Origin: Opitutus sp. ER46
GTDB lineage: Bacteria > Verrucomicrobiota > Verrucomicrobiia > Opitutales > Opitutaceae
Assembly (NCBI RefSeq): GCF_003054705.1
Contig: NZ_QAYX01000025.1
Span: forward strand, 248,001-312,000
Length of the DNA stretch: 64,000 bases
Direction of reading: 5' to 3'
The notes beneath the pieces were generated by a model. It was not told the origin of the DNA. It made no database searches and saw nothing but the letters and a program-made list of their open reading frames with translations. Within the stretch, counting starts at the first letter, position 1, and every line of letters begins with the position of its first letter. Shown in pieces: positions 52,075 through 62,460 of the stretch. The position numbers and the translations under genes are program-made.

Positions 52075-52311
52075 ATGGCGAACAAAGCTGACAAGTGGGC
52101 ACCGAACGTTCCGGGAAAATTCTACGTCGATCAGCAATGTATCGACTGCGACCTGTGCCGGGAGACCGCCCCGTCGTTCTTCGCCCGACATGATGAAGGT
52201 GGTTATTCCTATGTGTCGAAGCAGCCGGTGACCGAGGAGGAAGTCGCCCAGTGCATGGAGGCCCTCGAGGGCTGTCCTGTCGAAGCCATCGGCAACGACG
52301 GCGACGAGTAA
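52075..52311 (+). CDS. Single-cluster [4Fe-4S] ferredoxin
   Basis: 78 residues. CIDCDLC (C22, C25, C28) and the distant CP (C67 in EGCPVEAIG) hold one [4Fe-4S] cluster; C60 could form a disulfide or be free. This is the layout of small monocluster ferredoxins. ATG 52075 is preferred to the one at 52051 because the family begins close to the first strand. It stands alone with a terminator 28 bases after its stop. It may pass electrons to the Ehr-like complex elsewhere in the window, but no link is shown. Confidence 0.88.
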   Translation: MANKADKWAPNVPGKFYVDQQCIDCDLCRETAPSFFARHDEGGYSYVSKQPVTEEEVAQCMEALEGCPVEAIGNDGDE

Positions 52312-52339
52312 GCGTCCGCCCTGCCACCCCCCTCATTGC

Positions 52340-52365
52340 GCCCGGCCCGACCGCCGGGCTTTTTT
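52340..52365 (+). terminator. Intrinsic terminator after ferredoxin gene
   Basis: GCCCGGC (52340-52346) and GCCGGGC (52353-52359) pair around CCGACC, followed by six T. It separates the ferredoxin from the TonB-dependent receptor gene. Confidence 0.9.
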
Positions 52366-52455
52366 GTGCCGCCGAAACGACGCTTGTTAAGCGGACACGA
52401 TATACGGATAAACAATGGCTTGTTTTCCACGGGAGGGGGCGTTAGCGGTTCGGGG

Positions 52456-54270
52456 ATGAAGCCAATCTGCTTCGGATTCACCCTACTGCTGGGCGCCGCG
52501 GTCGCGAGCGCGGCGGCGGAGCCCACCGCGCTGCCGCCGTTCACGGTGTACTCAGGACGCGTCGCGAACCAGACGCCCACCGGCACCATCGCGATGCCGG
52601 TATCCGCGCTACGGTACGAGCCCCGGGTAGACCTGCAGGGGCGAAACCTCGTGGAGGGACAGGCGGACATCACGATTCGCGGCGGCACGTTTGAAAACTC
52701 GGGTTTTCGAATTGGCGTGTTGTCCCTGACCGATCCGCAGACGGGACACTATCTCGCGGAGCTGCCGATCGCGCCGGTGCTGCTGGGAGCTCCGGAAGTG
52801 CTGACGGGGATGGGGCTGGCCGTGACGACAACGAATGCCACGACCGGCGCCATCAGCTATGGCTGGCGGGAGATCCGGGACGGGGGCGCCGCGCAGATCG
52901 GGGCGGGACCGCATGGGTTGCGGCGGTCGGAGGTGTACCAGGGCGTACGTTCCGACGCGGGAGATTGGGGCGCGGATGTCGCCCTTGCGCATTCCGAGTC
53001 CGATGGGCCGATCGCGTTCAGCGACCATCGCTTCCGTCGGGCGAATGGGCGTCTGCAGCGCGCGACGCGCACGGCCCAATCCGACCTCGTCGTGGGGTAC
53101 CAGGAGAAGAACTTCGGTTGGCCGAATCTCTACACGCCCTTCAATTCCTTTGAATCCGAGAATCTTCAGACGCTGTTGCTGGCGGCGAATCATCGGGTGG
53201 CGCTCGGGGGCGATGACTACGTCGCGATTGGAGCGTACTATCGGCGCAACAAGGACGACTATGCGTTCAACCGGTTCGCGCCGCTCCCGCCGGTGCATCC
53301 GTTCCAGCACACGACCTGGCAGCAGGGAGTCGCGGCGGAAGGCCGGCGTGACTTGGGCGGCTGGGCGCTCACCGCCCGCGCCGAATGGCTCGCGGATGAG
53401 CTGAAATCGACCTCCCTGCGTCCGGGCAGTCGTACGCTCGCGAAGGTGGCAGTCGTTCCGGAGAAGTCGTGGACCGTCGGCGGGGGGGACATGCTCACGG
53501 CCCGAGCGGGGCTCGCCTATGATGACTCCAACCGCCGGACCGGCGAGTTCTCGCCCGTGTTCGAGCTCGGGCAGACGTTGGCGGGCGGCCCAGTGCGGTA
53601 TCTGCATCTTGGGTACACGCAGACGGTGCAGGAACCGTCCTACACCGCCAGCAACGCCAGTCCGGGCAGCGGCCTGTTCCGAGGCAACCCGGCACTGAGG
53701 CGCACGATTGCGCGCACGCTGGAGGCGGGCGGCACGGTGCAGGCATGGGGCTGGATGGTGGACACAGCGGTGTTTGCCCGGCACGACCACGACCTGGTCG
53801 ACTGGACCTTTCGCCGCGGGGTGACGGCGCGCACCGCCAACGCGGTCAACCTGGATACCGCGGGCTTCGAGCTGGTGGCGCGGCGCAGCTGGCCTCGTGT
53901 CGACCTCGTGTTCGGCTACACGGCCTTGACGAAGGATCCCGACTACCGGGGCGCGCCGGTCGATGCGAGTTTCTATGCCCTCAACTATGCGCGGCAGCGC
54001 CTGACGCTCGCGGCCACGGTGCGCGTGGCACCCGGGGTGGAGCTGCGGGTGGACAACGCGGCCCGACGGCAGGCAGCCAACGCGCTGCGCACCGTGGGCG
54101 GCGACGAGGCGGTGCTGACGACAGTGGCGCTCGCGTGGCGTCCGACCGCCTGGCGGCGGGTCGAACTGACGGCCCAGATGGACAACGTCTGGAACAGCCG
54201 CTTTCAGGATATTCCGGCCGTGCCGGCGTCCCCGCGGACGTGGTCGGTCGGTGCCAACTACACCTGGTAG
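52456..54270 (+). CDS. TonB-dependent outer-membrane receptor
   Basis: 604 residues. Signal peptide 1-21 (CFGFTLLLGAAVASAAA), a short plug (RVDLQGRNLVEGQADITIRG is the typical plug segment, then TFENSGFRIGVLSL), and a beta-barrel of alternating aromatic strands (e.g. YLHLGYTQTVQEPSYTASNA with GSGLFRGNPALRRTIARTLE). It ends RTWSVGANYTW, with the terminal aromatic residue required for BAM insertion. It is similar to vitamin or metal uptake receptors (BtuB-like order of strands), but the substrate is unknown. I choose ATG 52456, which gives the signal peptide. No cobalamin riboswitch was seen in the short leader. Confidence 0.85.
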   Translation: MKPICFGFTLLLGAAVASAAAEPTALPPFTVYSGRVANQTPTGTIAMPVSALRYEPRVDLQGRNLVEGQADITIRGGTFENSGFRIGVLSLTDPQTGHYLAELPIAPVLLGAPEVLTGMGLAVTTTNATTGAISYGWREIRDGGAAQIGAGPHGLRRSEVYQGVRSDAGDWGADVALAHSESDGPIAFSDHRFRRANGRLQRATRTAQSDLVVGYQEKNFGWPNLYTPFNSFESENLQTLLLAANHRVALGGDDYVAIGAYYRRNKDDYAFNRFAPLPPVHPFQHTTWQQGVAAEGRRDLGGWALTARAEWLADELKSTSLRPGSRTLAKVAVVPEKSWTVGGGDMLTARAGLAYDDSNRRTGEFSPVFELGQTLAGGPVRYLHLGYTQTVQEPSYTASNASPGSGLFRGNPALRRTIARTLEAGGTVQAWGWMVDTAVFARHDHDLVDWTFRRGVTARTANAVNLDTAGFELVARRSWPRVDLVFGYTALTKDPDYRGAPVDASFYALNYARQRLTLAATVRVAPGVELRVDNAARRQAANALRTVGGDEAVLTTVALAWRPTAWRRVELTAQMDNVWNSRFQDIPAVPASPRTWSVGANYTW

Positions 54271-54324
54271 CGGGAAGCTTGCGATTTGACATCGGATCGT
54301 CGGCGGGCGCACTGCGTGACCGCC

Positions 54325-56385
54325 ATGGCCGCCTCCAATCCGTTCCTCAATCCCGAGTTCCATATCCGCTGGTCACAACTGACGGCGGATCAGGTGGGAG
54401 ATGCGGTCGAGACCGCGATCGCGCGGGCGCAGGCCGCGGTTGCGGCCATTGCCGCCCGACCGCTCGAAGGCCTCACGTACGAGAACACGTTTCTTGCCCT
54501 GGAGCATGCGACGGAGGAGTTGACCGTGACCTGGGGCAAGGTGGCGCACCTGCAGTCGGTGGCGGATGCGCCGGCGCTGCGCGAGGCGCACAACCTGATG
54601 CTGCCGAAGGTAGCGGCTTTTCAGGCGAGCGTGCCGCTCAATGCGGAGTTGTGGCGCCGGCTCAAGACGTTCGGGGAGTCTTCGGCGGCCCGAGACGTCA
54701 CGGGCATCCATCGCCGGTTCCTGGAGGAGACGATGAAGGATTTTCGCCAGGCGGGTGCCGATTTGCCGGCCGACAAGCGGGCGCGGCTGGAGACGCTGCA
54801 GGGAGAACTCGCGCAACTCACGCAGCAGTATTCCGAGCATGTCCTCGACGCGACCAATGCCTGGCAGGTGGTGGTCGAGGACGAGGCACGCCTGGCGGGA
54901 CTCCCGGCGCACGCGAAAGCGGCCGCGCGGCACAGCGCGGAGACGAAGGGCCGGTCCGGCTGGCGTTTCACGCTGCACATGCCGTCGCTCGATCCGTTCA
55001 TGACGTATCTTGAGGACGACGCGCTGCGGCGGGAGATGTGGACCGCGTCGGCGGCGGTGGGTGCGCAGGCCCCGCACGACAACACCGCGCTGATCGGGCG
55101 GATCCTGGCCTTGCGCGCCGAGAAGGCGGCGTTGCTGGGGTATCCCCATTTTGCCGACCTCGTGCTGGAGCGGCGCATGGCCAAGTCGGGGGCCCAAGCG
55201 CTGGCGTTCATCGAGGATCTGCGGCATCGCGCGGCTTCGGCGTTCGCGCAGGAGACGGCGGAGTTGGAGGAGTTCCGGGCGCAGCAGACGCAGACCGCCC
55301 GCCGGCGCCTCGCGCCCTGGGAGCTGGCGTTCTGGGGGGAGAAGCTCCGGCGGGCCCGGTATGACTTCGATGAAGAACTGCTCCGACCGTACTTCCCGAT
55401 GGATCGCGTGATTGCCGGGCTATTCGAGATCGCGGGCCGGGTTTTCGGACTGAAGATCGTGGCCCGCGAGCGCGGGGAGGTGGAGACGTGGCACGAAGAA
55501 GTGACATTCTACGATGTGAGCGACGCGCGGGGACGACACGTCGGGTCCTTCTACGCCGACTGGCATCCGCGGGAAGCGAAGCGCGGCGGCGCCTGGATGA
55601 ACTATCTGGTTACCGGTGGTCCCCGCGCGGACGGTTCGCGCGCGCCACACCTCGGCCTCATCTGTGGCAATCTCACGCCCCCGGGGGGGGGAAAGCCGGC
55701 GCTGCTCACGCACAACGAAGTCACGACGATCTTCCACGAGTTTGGCCACCTGTTGCATCACCTGTTGGGCGAGGTGGAGATCAAGTCGCTGAACGGTGTC
55801 AACGTGGCATGGGACTTCGTGGAGCTGCCCTCGCAGTTGCTGGAGAACTGGGCTTGGGAGCGGGAAGGGCTCGACCTGTTTGCGCGGCACCATGCGACAG
55901 GCGAGGCGATCCCGGCGGCGCTCTTCGACAAGATGATCGCGGCGCGGAACTTCCGCTCTGCCTCGGTGATGATGCGGCAGGTCGCCTTTGCGAAGCTGGA
56001 CCTCCTGCTGCACATGCGCACGGGCGAATTTGCCGGCGCACTGGATGTTGAGCCCCGGCTTCGCGCCGCCATTGCAGAGTGCCTGGTACCCACGGAGCCC
56101 CCGGCGCCGACGATCGTGAAGCGCTTTACGCACGTGTTCGCTGATCCCGTGGGCTACGCGGCGGGCTACTACTCTTACAAATGGGCGGAGGTGCTCGATG
56201 CCGACGCGTTCACCCGGTTCAAGCGGGAAGGCGTGTTCAACCCCGGGGTGGGATCGGCCTTTGTCACCCATGTGCTCAGCCGGGGAAATTCAGCGGATCC
56301 CGCGGAACTGTACCGGGCGTTCATGGGTCGAGACCCCGACCTGAACGCCTTGCTGCAGCGCAGCGGCTTGATGCCGGCGGCATGA
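54325..56385 (+). CDS. prlC: M3-family oligopeptidase (PrlC/OpdA-like)
   Basis: 686 residues, close to OpdA (680). Thimet-type zinc metallopeptidase that cleaves short peptides, including released signal peptides, in the cytoplasm. The zinc motif HEFGH is at 471-475 in TTIFHEFGHLLHH, with the third ligand in VAWDFVELPSQLLENW. GYYSYKWAEVLDADAF near the end holds the substrate-binding Tyr loop of the family. ATG 54325 begins the normal N-terminus NPFLNPEF; upstream starts (54286, 54316) add little. No signal peptide. Confidence 0.93.
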   Translation: MAASNPFLNPEFHIRWSQLTADQVGDAVETAIARAQAAVAAIAARPLEGLTYENTFLALEHATEELTVTWGKVAHLQSVADAPALREAHNLMLPKVAAFQASVPLNAELWRRLKTFGESSAARDVTGIHRRFLEETMKDFRQAGADLPADKRARLETLQGELAQLTQQYSEHVLDATNAWQVVVEDEARLAGLPAHAKAAARHSAETKGRSGWRFTLHMPSLDPFMTYLEDDALRREMWTASAAVGAQAPHDNTALIGRILALRAEKAALLGYPHFADLVLERRMAKSGAQALAFIEDLRHRAASAFAQETAELEEFRAQQTQTARRRLAPWELAFWGEKLRRARYDFDEELLRPYFPMDRVIAGLFEIAGRVFGLKIVARERGEVETWHEEVTFYDVSDARGRHVGSFYADWHPREAKRGGAWMNYLVTGGPRADGSRAPHLGLICGNLTPPGGGKPALLTHNEVTTIFHEFGHLLHHLLGEVEIKSLNGVNVAWDFVELPSQLLENWAWEREGLDLFARHHATGEAIPAALFDKMIAARNFRSASVMMRQVAFAKLDLLLHMRTGEFAGALDVEPRLRAAIAECLVPTEPPAPTIVKRFTHVFADPVGYAAGYYSYKWAEVLDADAFTRFKREGVFNPGVGSAFVTHVLSRGNSADPAELYRAFMGRDPDLNALLQRSGLMPAA

Positions 56386-56517
56386 GGCCCGGCGGGCCGC
56401 TCTGGCCTGCCGCCACGCGACGGCGGCGCCGGGTAGCGAGCCCCCATGCATGAAACCCATCCTTGTCCGGCCACGATCGTCGCGTTTCGGCGCGAGAGAC
56501 GATAGGAGGAGCCCCGC

Positions 56518-59500
56518 ATGCGGCGCCGACGCTCGCTCCCTGTTCTGGCGGTTGCGGGGGCCCTGCTGCTGCTGACAGCCCTGACGCTGCCGTGGTGGCT
56601 GGGGCTCGTATTGCCCCCTTTGGCAGGCCGGTTTGGCGCCAAGGTGGGAGCGTATGAACGCCAGGGCTATGGGCGTTTTGTCCTGCGGGAGATCGAGTAT
56701 CGTCGCGATGGCGTCGTCGTACGCGTCGACCATGTCGAGGCGCCGACGCCGCTGCTCTGGGGGTGGCGGCAGCTCACCAACTCCCCCAGCGTGCTCGCGG
56801 TGGGAGCCTGGTCCGTCGACGTGGCGGCGCGACCGCAGCGCCCACCCACGCCGAGCGCGAACGGCTGGATGCCGCTGCGGATTCGGCTGCAGCGCATCGC
56901 CCGCGAGCTGGACCGTTGGGTGCCGGAAGCGCGGACGGGCGCAGGCGTGGTGCGTTGGCCCCGCGGGGAAATCAAGGCGCGGAGCGCCCGCTGGCAGGAC
57001 GGCACCCTGACGGTGACCGCGTTGGAGTATCGTGGCATCGTAGTCGACGCCCATGCGACGTTCGGCCGGGAGACAGACCAGATCTGGCTGGTGGCGGAGA
57101 ACGTCGCCGAGCAGCGCGCGCTGCGGCTCGAAAGCGAAGGCGCCTGTGTGACGGGCGTCGTGCAGGCGTGGAACCAGACCGCGCAGCTCACGGCGCGGTT
57201 CTCCGCCCAAGGCTGGCTGCCGCCGGATGCGTCCGCCTCGATTGAGAATCTCGATGTGGAAGGTCGGGTGCTGAAACTCGGGCAGTACGCGCGCGTCACG
57301 GGCCACGCGCGGGTGAACTGGCGGCTCGATCACTTCCTGACGGACCTCGCGCTCCGCGGCGCGCCCCCGCCCGGGAGCGAGACGCCGCCGATGGAGGTCA
57401 CGTTGAGCGGCAATGGAACGCCAGAGGCATTCACGCTGGCGGCGCTGCGGGCGACATTGCCCGGCCTCGAGGCGGAGCTCACGGCACCGGTCACCTTCGA
57501 GCGATCGGGGCGCATGCGGGAGAGTTCGGCGCGCTTTGCGGTGCATGCCGACCTGGCGCGCCTTCCCTGGGCCACGGCCGAGGGCATGGTGGAGGGCGAG
57601 GCGAGGGTGGTGGATGCGGACCAGGGGCCACCGGCGGTCGAGTTCAGCTTTGGCGCAGACAATCTCCGCGTACCGGAGTTGGCGGTCCGACGGCTGCGGC
57701 TGCTGGGACGAGTCGACTGGCCGCGACTCAACGTACGGGAGCTTCAGCTCGTTGATTCCGCGGGCGGTGAGCTGCGCGCAGCAGGAGAGTGGAACTTCGC
57801 TCGGAAGGAGTTCCGCGGCGTGACGGCCGCAGGGGAAATCGCGTATGAGACCGTTCGGCCATGGCTGCCGACTGGCGTACGGTTTACGCGCGCCAGCCTC
57901 ACCGCGACCCTCGAAGGGGCGGTGACGGCGCTGAGGCACGAGGGTCGGCTGAGCGTGGCGGAGCTGCAGGCGGGCCAGCTCAAACCGGCGGCGTTGCAGA
58001 TCACGTGGCGTGGAGCTGGCGCCAAGATCGAGGACTGCGCGGCCGAAGCGAAGATGGGCGAGGCCATGCTAACCGTGAGGGGGGCGGTGAACCCGGACGA
58101 GGCCCGCTTGACGGCGCTGGCGTGGATCGTCGATGGCCGGACAGAGCTGCAACTCGCGCAACCGGCCCGCGTGACGTGGCGTCCGGCGCTCGCGGTGGAT
58201 ACGCTGCGGCTGGAGGGGCCGCAGGCATCGCTGTTGGCGCGACTGACGGGAACGGCCCGGCGCGATCTCGAGTTTGGCGTGCACGGCTTCCAGTCGGCCT
58301 GGCTGGCGCGCGTCGTGGAGCTGAAGGGCCCCGTCTGGACGGTGCCGTCCCTGGCCCTCACGGGATCTTGGGAGAACGGGCCACTGGTGTATTCCCTGGC
58401 GGGACGACTCGAGTTCGCGTTGTCGCCCGAGCGACAGGCGGCGATCACGCTTTCCGCGAAGGGCGACGCGGAAGGCCTGTGGGTGCAGGCGCTCCATGCG
58501 CAGGAGAGTGGGCATGCGGTGGTGAACGCATCGGGCCGGGCGCCGGTGACGATCCACCCGGATCGCCGGCCCATGGTGGCGATCAACCCGGAAGGCCCGG
58601 TGGCGCTCGAGGCCGTGACGGTGCCCAACGCGGCATTCTGGCAGCAGCTCGCGAAGCTCACCGGGGTGGAACTGCAGACGCCGGAGGCGGCGGCGCGCAT
58701 CAGTGGAACCTGGCGGGCGCCCCAGGGGAATGTGAGCTTTCGCGCGTCGCGCGCGGCCATGGATGCGCGGCGTTTTGCGCGCCCGCTGCCCGCGTTGGCG
58801 GATGTGGATGTGGCGATGAAGGCGGACAACGACGGCATTCTGCTCGAACGGTGCAGCTTTCGGGTGGAGGGCCAGTTGGTTCGGGCGTCGGGTCGGCTGC
58901 CGCTGCCGCGTCGCGCCTGGAATGAGCTTCGGGCGGAGCCGCTGGACTATCTGCGCCGTGGCGCCGAGGCGCGGCTGGAGGTTCCGGAAGCTGAGGTGGC
59001 AAAACTCGCCCGGTTTCTGCCGGCGGCCCTCGCGCCGGTGGGGCGGGTGGAGGCCGATGTCCGGTTTGACCGTGGCGCGCTGGGCGGCTTTGTGCACTTG
59101 CGCGAGGCCGCCTCGCGGCCGCTTGGTCCGCTCGGGGTGCTCCAGCAGGTCAACGCTGACGTTGCGTTCTCCGACCAGCGGGTGACGTTGCGCGAAGTGA
59201 CGGCGATGGCGGGCGGGCAGCCGGTTGTCCTGAGTGGCACGGTGGAGTTGCCGACCCTTGGCGGGCGTGGTCCGGTGGTTCAGCCGCGCTATGACGTCCG
59301 GTTGCGAGGCGAAAACCTGCCCTTCGTGCGGCGTTCGGGGCTGCTCCTGCGTGGCGATCTGGATCTTCGGCTCCGGACGCCGGACGCGGGCGCCCCGATT
59401 ATCAATGGCCGCGTGGTGCTGCGTGACAGCTTGTTCTTGACCGATATTCGCGCGTACCTGCCGCAGGGCGGCGGGGCGAGCCCGGCGCGGCGACCTCCCT

Positions 59501-60180
59501 ATTTCTCCGTGGAGACCGTCCCCCTCAATGGCTGGCGGCTGGACCTGGATGTGAGTGGAAACCGATTCTTGCGAATCAGGATGCCCGTGTTTGCGGGGCT
59601 TGCTTCCGTGCGATTTCACCTGGGGGGGACGCTGGGCGAGCCGCGCGCGATCGGCGACGCCACCCTTGACGAGGGTCAGGTGCTCATGCCGTTTGCGAGC
59701 TTTGCGGTGCGGCAGGGCGCGGTGCGGCTGACGGAGGAGAATCCGTACGAGGCCCAGATCTTCCTGCGCGGCGCGACCCGGCACTGGGGCTACGACCTGA
59801 CCATGGAAGTGGACGGGAAGGCGTCGGCCCCGAACATCCAGTTCAGCTCCAGCCCAGCCCTGGATTCCGAACAGGTGCTCCTGATGGTGATGACTGGGAC
59901 TCCGCCTTCGAACGAACTGAATCCATCTCTGCGGCAACGCGCGGTGCAGATCGGGGCTTTCTTTGGCCAAAGCATCCTGGGCTCGCTGGGCGGCGGGAGC
60001 GGAGAACCGGGACGGCTTTCCATTGAAACCGGCTCCCGGATCTCCCGACAGGGCCGCGAGACGTATGAGATCGAATACCAGTTGAGTGACCGCTGGACCG
60101 CGACGGGCGAGTACGATGAGTTCGACGAGTATAACGCGGGGCTCAAATGGCGTGTGGCGCCGCGAAAGAAGCAGAAATGA
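56518..60180 (+). CDS. tamB: TamB-like translocation and assembly module protein
   Basis: 1220 residues. A single N-terminal hydrophobic anchor (LPVLAVAGALLLLTALTLPW), a long beta-strand-rich body as in AsmA/TamB lipid-conduit proteins, and the DUF490/TamB C-terminal domain (VLMPFASFAVRQGAVRLTEE, SEQVLLMVMTGTPP, IEYQLSDRWTATGEYDEFDE). It would span the periplasm and act with TamA in outer-membrane protein or lipid transfer. AGGAGGA at 56504-56510, 7 bases before ATG 56518, fixes the start. Its stop overlaps the tamA start (ATGA at 60177). Confidence 0.9.
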   Translation: MRRRRSLPVLAVAGALLLLTALTLPWWLGLVLPPLAGRFGAKVGAYERQGYGRFVLREIEYRRDGVVVRVDHVEAPTPLLWGWRQLTNSPSVLAVGAWSVDVAARPQRPPTPSANGWMPLRIRLQRIARELDRWVPEARTGAGVVRWPRGEIKARSARWQDGTLTVTALEYRGIVVDAHATFGRETDQIWLVAENVAEQRALRLESEGACVTGVVQAWNQTAQLTARFSAQGWLPPDASASIENLDVEGRVLKLGQYARVTGHARVNWRLDHFLTDLALRGAPPPGSETPPMEVTLSGNGTPEAFTLAALRATLPGLEAELTAPVTFERSGRMRESSARFAVHADLARLPWATAEGMVEGEARVVDADQGPPAVEFSFGADNLRVPELAVRRLRLLGRVDWPRLNVRELQLVDSAGGELRAAGEWNFARKEFRGVTAAGEIAYETVRPWLPTGVRFTRASLTATLEGAVTALRHEGRLSVAELQAGQLKPAALQITWRGAGAKIEDCAAEAKMGEAMLTVRGAVNPDEARLTALAWIVDGRTELQLAQPARVTWRPALAVDTLRLEGPQASLLARLTGTARRDLEFGVHGFQSAWLARVVELKGPVWTVPSLALTGSWENGPLVYSLAGRLEFALSPERQAAITLSAKGDAEGLWVQALHAQESGHAVVNASGRAPVTIHPDRRPMVAINPEGPVALEAVTVPNAAFWQQLAKLTGVELQTPEAAARISGTWRAPQGNVSFRASRAAMDARRFARPLPALADVDVAMKADNDGILLERCSFRVEGQLVRASGRLPLPRRAWNELRAEPLDYLRRGAEARLEVPEAEVAKLARFLPAALAPVGRVEADVRFDRGALGGFVHLREAASRPLGPLGVLQQVNADVAFSDQRVTLREVTAMAGGQPVVLSGTVELPTLGGRGPVVQPRYDVRLRGENLPFVRRSGLLLRGDLDLRLRTPDAGAPIINGRVVLRDSLFLTDIRAYLPQGGGASPARRPPYFSVETVPLNGWRLDLDVSGNRFLRIRMPVFAGLASVRFHLGGTLGEPRAIGDATLDEGQVLMPFASFAVRQGAVRLTEENPYEAQIFLRGATRHWGYDLTMEVDGKASAPNIQFSSSPALDSEQVLLMVMTGTPPSNELNPSLRQRAVQIGAFFGQSILGSLGGGSGEPGRLSIETGSRISRQGRETYEIEYQLSDRWTATGEYDEFDEYNAGLKWRVAPRKKQK

Positions 60181-62282
60181 GCCGGCTCAATCATCGCATT
60201 TTCTCCCTCCGACGGGTCGTCGCCGCGATGCTCTTGGCGACGTTCGGGACTTTGGCGGACGCCAAGGTGCCGATTAAAGTCTCGGGGCTTGGCTGGATCG
60301 ATGATCGCGAAATGCGGCTGGCGCTGGAACGACTGACCGGGGCGCGGGAGGCGGATGTTCTTCGTGCGAACGCGATCGAGGATGCGGCCGTGATCCTGAC
60401 GTCGGCGCTCAACGATGAAGGGTTTCAGCGGCCGACGATCGAGATCGTCACGACACGCGAGGACGGGACGGAGGAGCGCTTCACGTTTGACCCGACGTTC
60501 GAGCACCCGGTGCCGCGGACGTGGCGGGCGAAGGCGTTGCGTTTCCGCATCGAGTCGGGGCCGCGCTGGCGGATCACCGGCGTGCGCATCGAGGGACTCA
60601 CCGTCCTCGGTCGCGACGACGGCGAGGCGTATTTTCGGAGCGACGCCGTGCTCTTGGCGCGGGCGCGCGCCAATGCGTATTCGAAAGGACGGGTGGGGCG
60701 GAGCGAGGCGGCGTTGCTCGACGAGTTGCGGCGGCGCGGATACGGCGAAGCGAAAGTGGAGGCGACGATCGAACAGGTGGATGAACGCACCGGGAACGTG
60801 GCCCTGCGCGTGGTGGTGCATGAGGGACCGCGGTGGGTGGTGGAACGGGTTGAGGTAAGTCATGTGCCCGCGGAGGGCGTCACGCTGCCTGATCCCTCGA
60901 TGTGGAGCGGCGTGAACGCGACGCCGACGCTGGAGCAGGATGTGCGGCAGGCCTTGCGCCTGGGGTTCTACCACGGCGGTTACCCCGATGTGGCGGTCAC
61001 CTTGCACACGCGACCAGGACCGGTGCACGAAGGGGTGCGCCAGGTGGTACTGGTGGCACGCGTCAATTCCGGTCCGCGGGTGACGATGGGCCAGGCCCGG
61101 TTCGAGGGTAACCGCAAGACGCGCGAGTCGGTCCTGCAACGACGGGTGAGCCTCCGCCCGGGGGAGCCGCTGAACCCGGTGGAGATGGACCGGGCGCGAC
61201 AACGCATTTCGCGCCTCGGGGTATTTGAGTCGGTTGACCTGCGGTACGAGCCGGCGGGCGAGGGGACGCGTGATCCCGTATTTTCCCTGAAGGAGGGACC
61301 CGCGTACGAGACCAACCTGATCATGGGGTATGGCAGCTATGAGCAGCTCCGCGGTGGAGTGGAGTACCGACAGATGAATCTCTTTGGCCTCGCACACCAG
61401 AGCCGGGGTCTGCTCGTGCAGTCGATGAAGAGCACGCGCGGCGAGTACACCTACACGGTGCCGGAGCTTTTCGGTGAATCCATCGATGGCGCGGCGAAAG
61501 TCTTTGGCCTCCAGCGCCAGGAGATCGCGTTTCAACGGCAGGAATATGGTGCAACCTTCAGCCTGCGGCGCGCGCTCGCCGCGCTGCATGGCGACGCCAC
61601 CCTGGGCTATACGTTTGAGGCGCTCCGCAATCGGGAGAACGCGTTGTCCACCGTGGCGACCGATGCGAAACAGCTGAATGTGGCGAGCGTGACGGCGGTG
61701 GTGACGACCGACCGGCGGGACAATGCGTTGCGGCCGCACAAGGGCTACCACGGCATGGTCCAGCTCGAACTCGCGAGTCCGAAGTTTGGCGGAGTGGCCG
61801 AGTATCAACGTTTCGAGTTCAGTGGCTCCTATCACACCGCGTGGGGACGAGGCCGCTGGATCCATGTGGGGCTGTCGCATGGCGTCATCACGACTGTCGG
61901 TGCGGACGACGACCGAAATCTGCCGGTGAACAAGCGGTTCTTCCCCGGCGGCGACAACAGCATCCGTGGTTACCAGATGGGCGAAGCCGCGCCGCGCGGA
62001 GCGGACGGCCGTTTCCTGGGCGCCAAGAGCTATGCTCTCCTTAACGTGGAGTTGGAACAGGCGCTCACCCAGACTTGGTCGGTAGTGGCGTTTGCCGATG
62101 CGCTGGGCAATGCCACGCAGTTGCGTGACTATCCATTCCGCGAGCGGCTCTACAGCGTCGGGCTGGGGCTACGGTACCAGACGATCGTGGGTCCGGTTCG
62201 CCTCGAATACGGCCGCAACGTCAATCCCCGGCACGACGATCCGCCGGGCACGTGGCAGGTATCCATTGGCTTCCCCTTCTAG
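60177..62282 (+). CDS. tamA: TamA/BamA-type outer-membrane assembly protein
   Basis: 701 residues. Signal peptide (1-29, VVAAMLLATFGTLADA), POTRA domains (~30-380, e.g. VTMGQARFEGNRKTRESVLQ and RISRLGVFESVDLRY), and an Omp85 barrel with the conserved RFFPGGDNSIRGYQ motif (VRGF/Y box), ending VSIGFPF, with terminal Phe. The 4-base overlap with tamB makes the pair a translationally coupled TAM unit. It could also be a second BamA, but the TamB linkage favours TamA. Confidence 0.92.
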   Translation: MSRLNHRIFSLRRVVAAMLLATFGTLADAKVPIKVSGLGWIDDREMRLALERLTGAREADVLRANAIEDAAVILTSALNDEGFQRPTIEIVTTREDGTEERFTFDPTFEHPVPRTWRAKALRFRIESGPRWRITGVRIEGLTVLGRDDGEAYFRSDAVLLARARANAYSKGRVGRSEAALLDELRRRGYGEAKVEATIEQVDERTGNVALRVVVHEGPRWVVERVEVSHVPAEGVTLPDPSMWSGVNATPTLEQDVRQALRLGFYHGGYPDVAVTLHTRPGPVHEGVRQVVLVARVNSGPRVTMGQARFEGNRKTRESVLQRRVSLRPGEPLNPVEMDRARQRISRLGVFESVDLRYEPAGEGTRDPVFSLKEGPAYETNLIMGYGSYEQLRGGVEYRQMNLFGLAHQSRGLLVQSMKSTRGEYTYTVPELFGESIDGAAKVFGLQRQEIAFQRQEYGATFSLRRALAALHGDATLGYTFEALRNRENALSTVATDAKQLNVASVTAVVTTDRRDNALRPHKGYHGMVQLELASPKFGGVAEYQRFEFSGSYHTAWGRGRWIHVGLSHGVITTVGADDDRNLPVNKRFFPGGDNSIRGYQMGEAAPRGADGRFLGAKSYALLNVELEQALTQTWSVVAFADALGNATQLRDYPFRERLYSVGLGLRYQTIVGPVRLEYGRNVNPRHDDPPGTWQVSIGFPF

Positions 62283-62361
62283 CGGGGGCGGGTACTGGCG
62301 CGAAACCCGGGGCCCAAAGGGCGGGGAACACTTCGTGGGCGCCCGGGTAGAAAACGTTTAG

Positions 62362-62395
62362 GCTTTTCCATTGCAGCCGTTTTCGCTGGAAAAGC
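62362..62395. other. Inverted repeat in the leader of the YugP-type gene
   Basis: GCTTTTCCA (62362-62370) and TGGAAAAGC (62387-62395) are exact complements separated by 16 bases, 66 bases before the metallopeptidase start. It could be an operator or an mRNA hairpin; there is no T-run. The rest of the 62283-62460 spacer shows no gene. Confidence 0.4.
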
Positions 62396-62460
62396 GGAGG
62401 CTCTGGCTAAGGTAAGGGCCTCCCGGGCTCCCGGGAATTCAGTCAACCAACTTCAGAAAC

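Noticed and set aside
52366-52455. Cobalamin riboswitch before the TonB-dependent receptor
   Set aside because: The leader is under 100 bases and none of the conserved cobalamin-aptamer words could be found.
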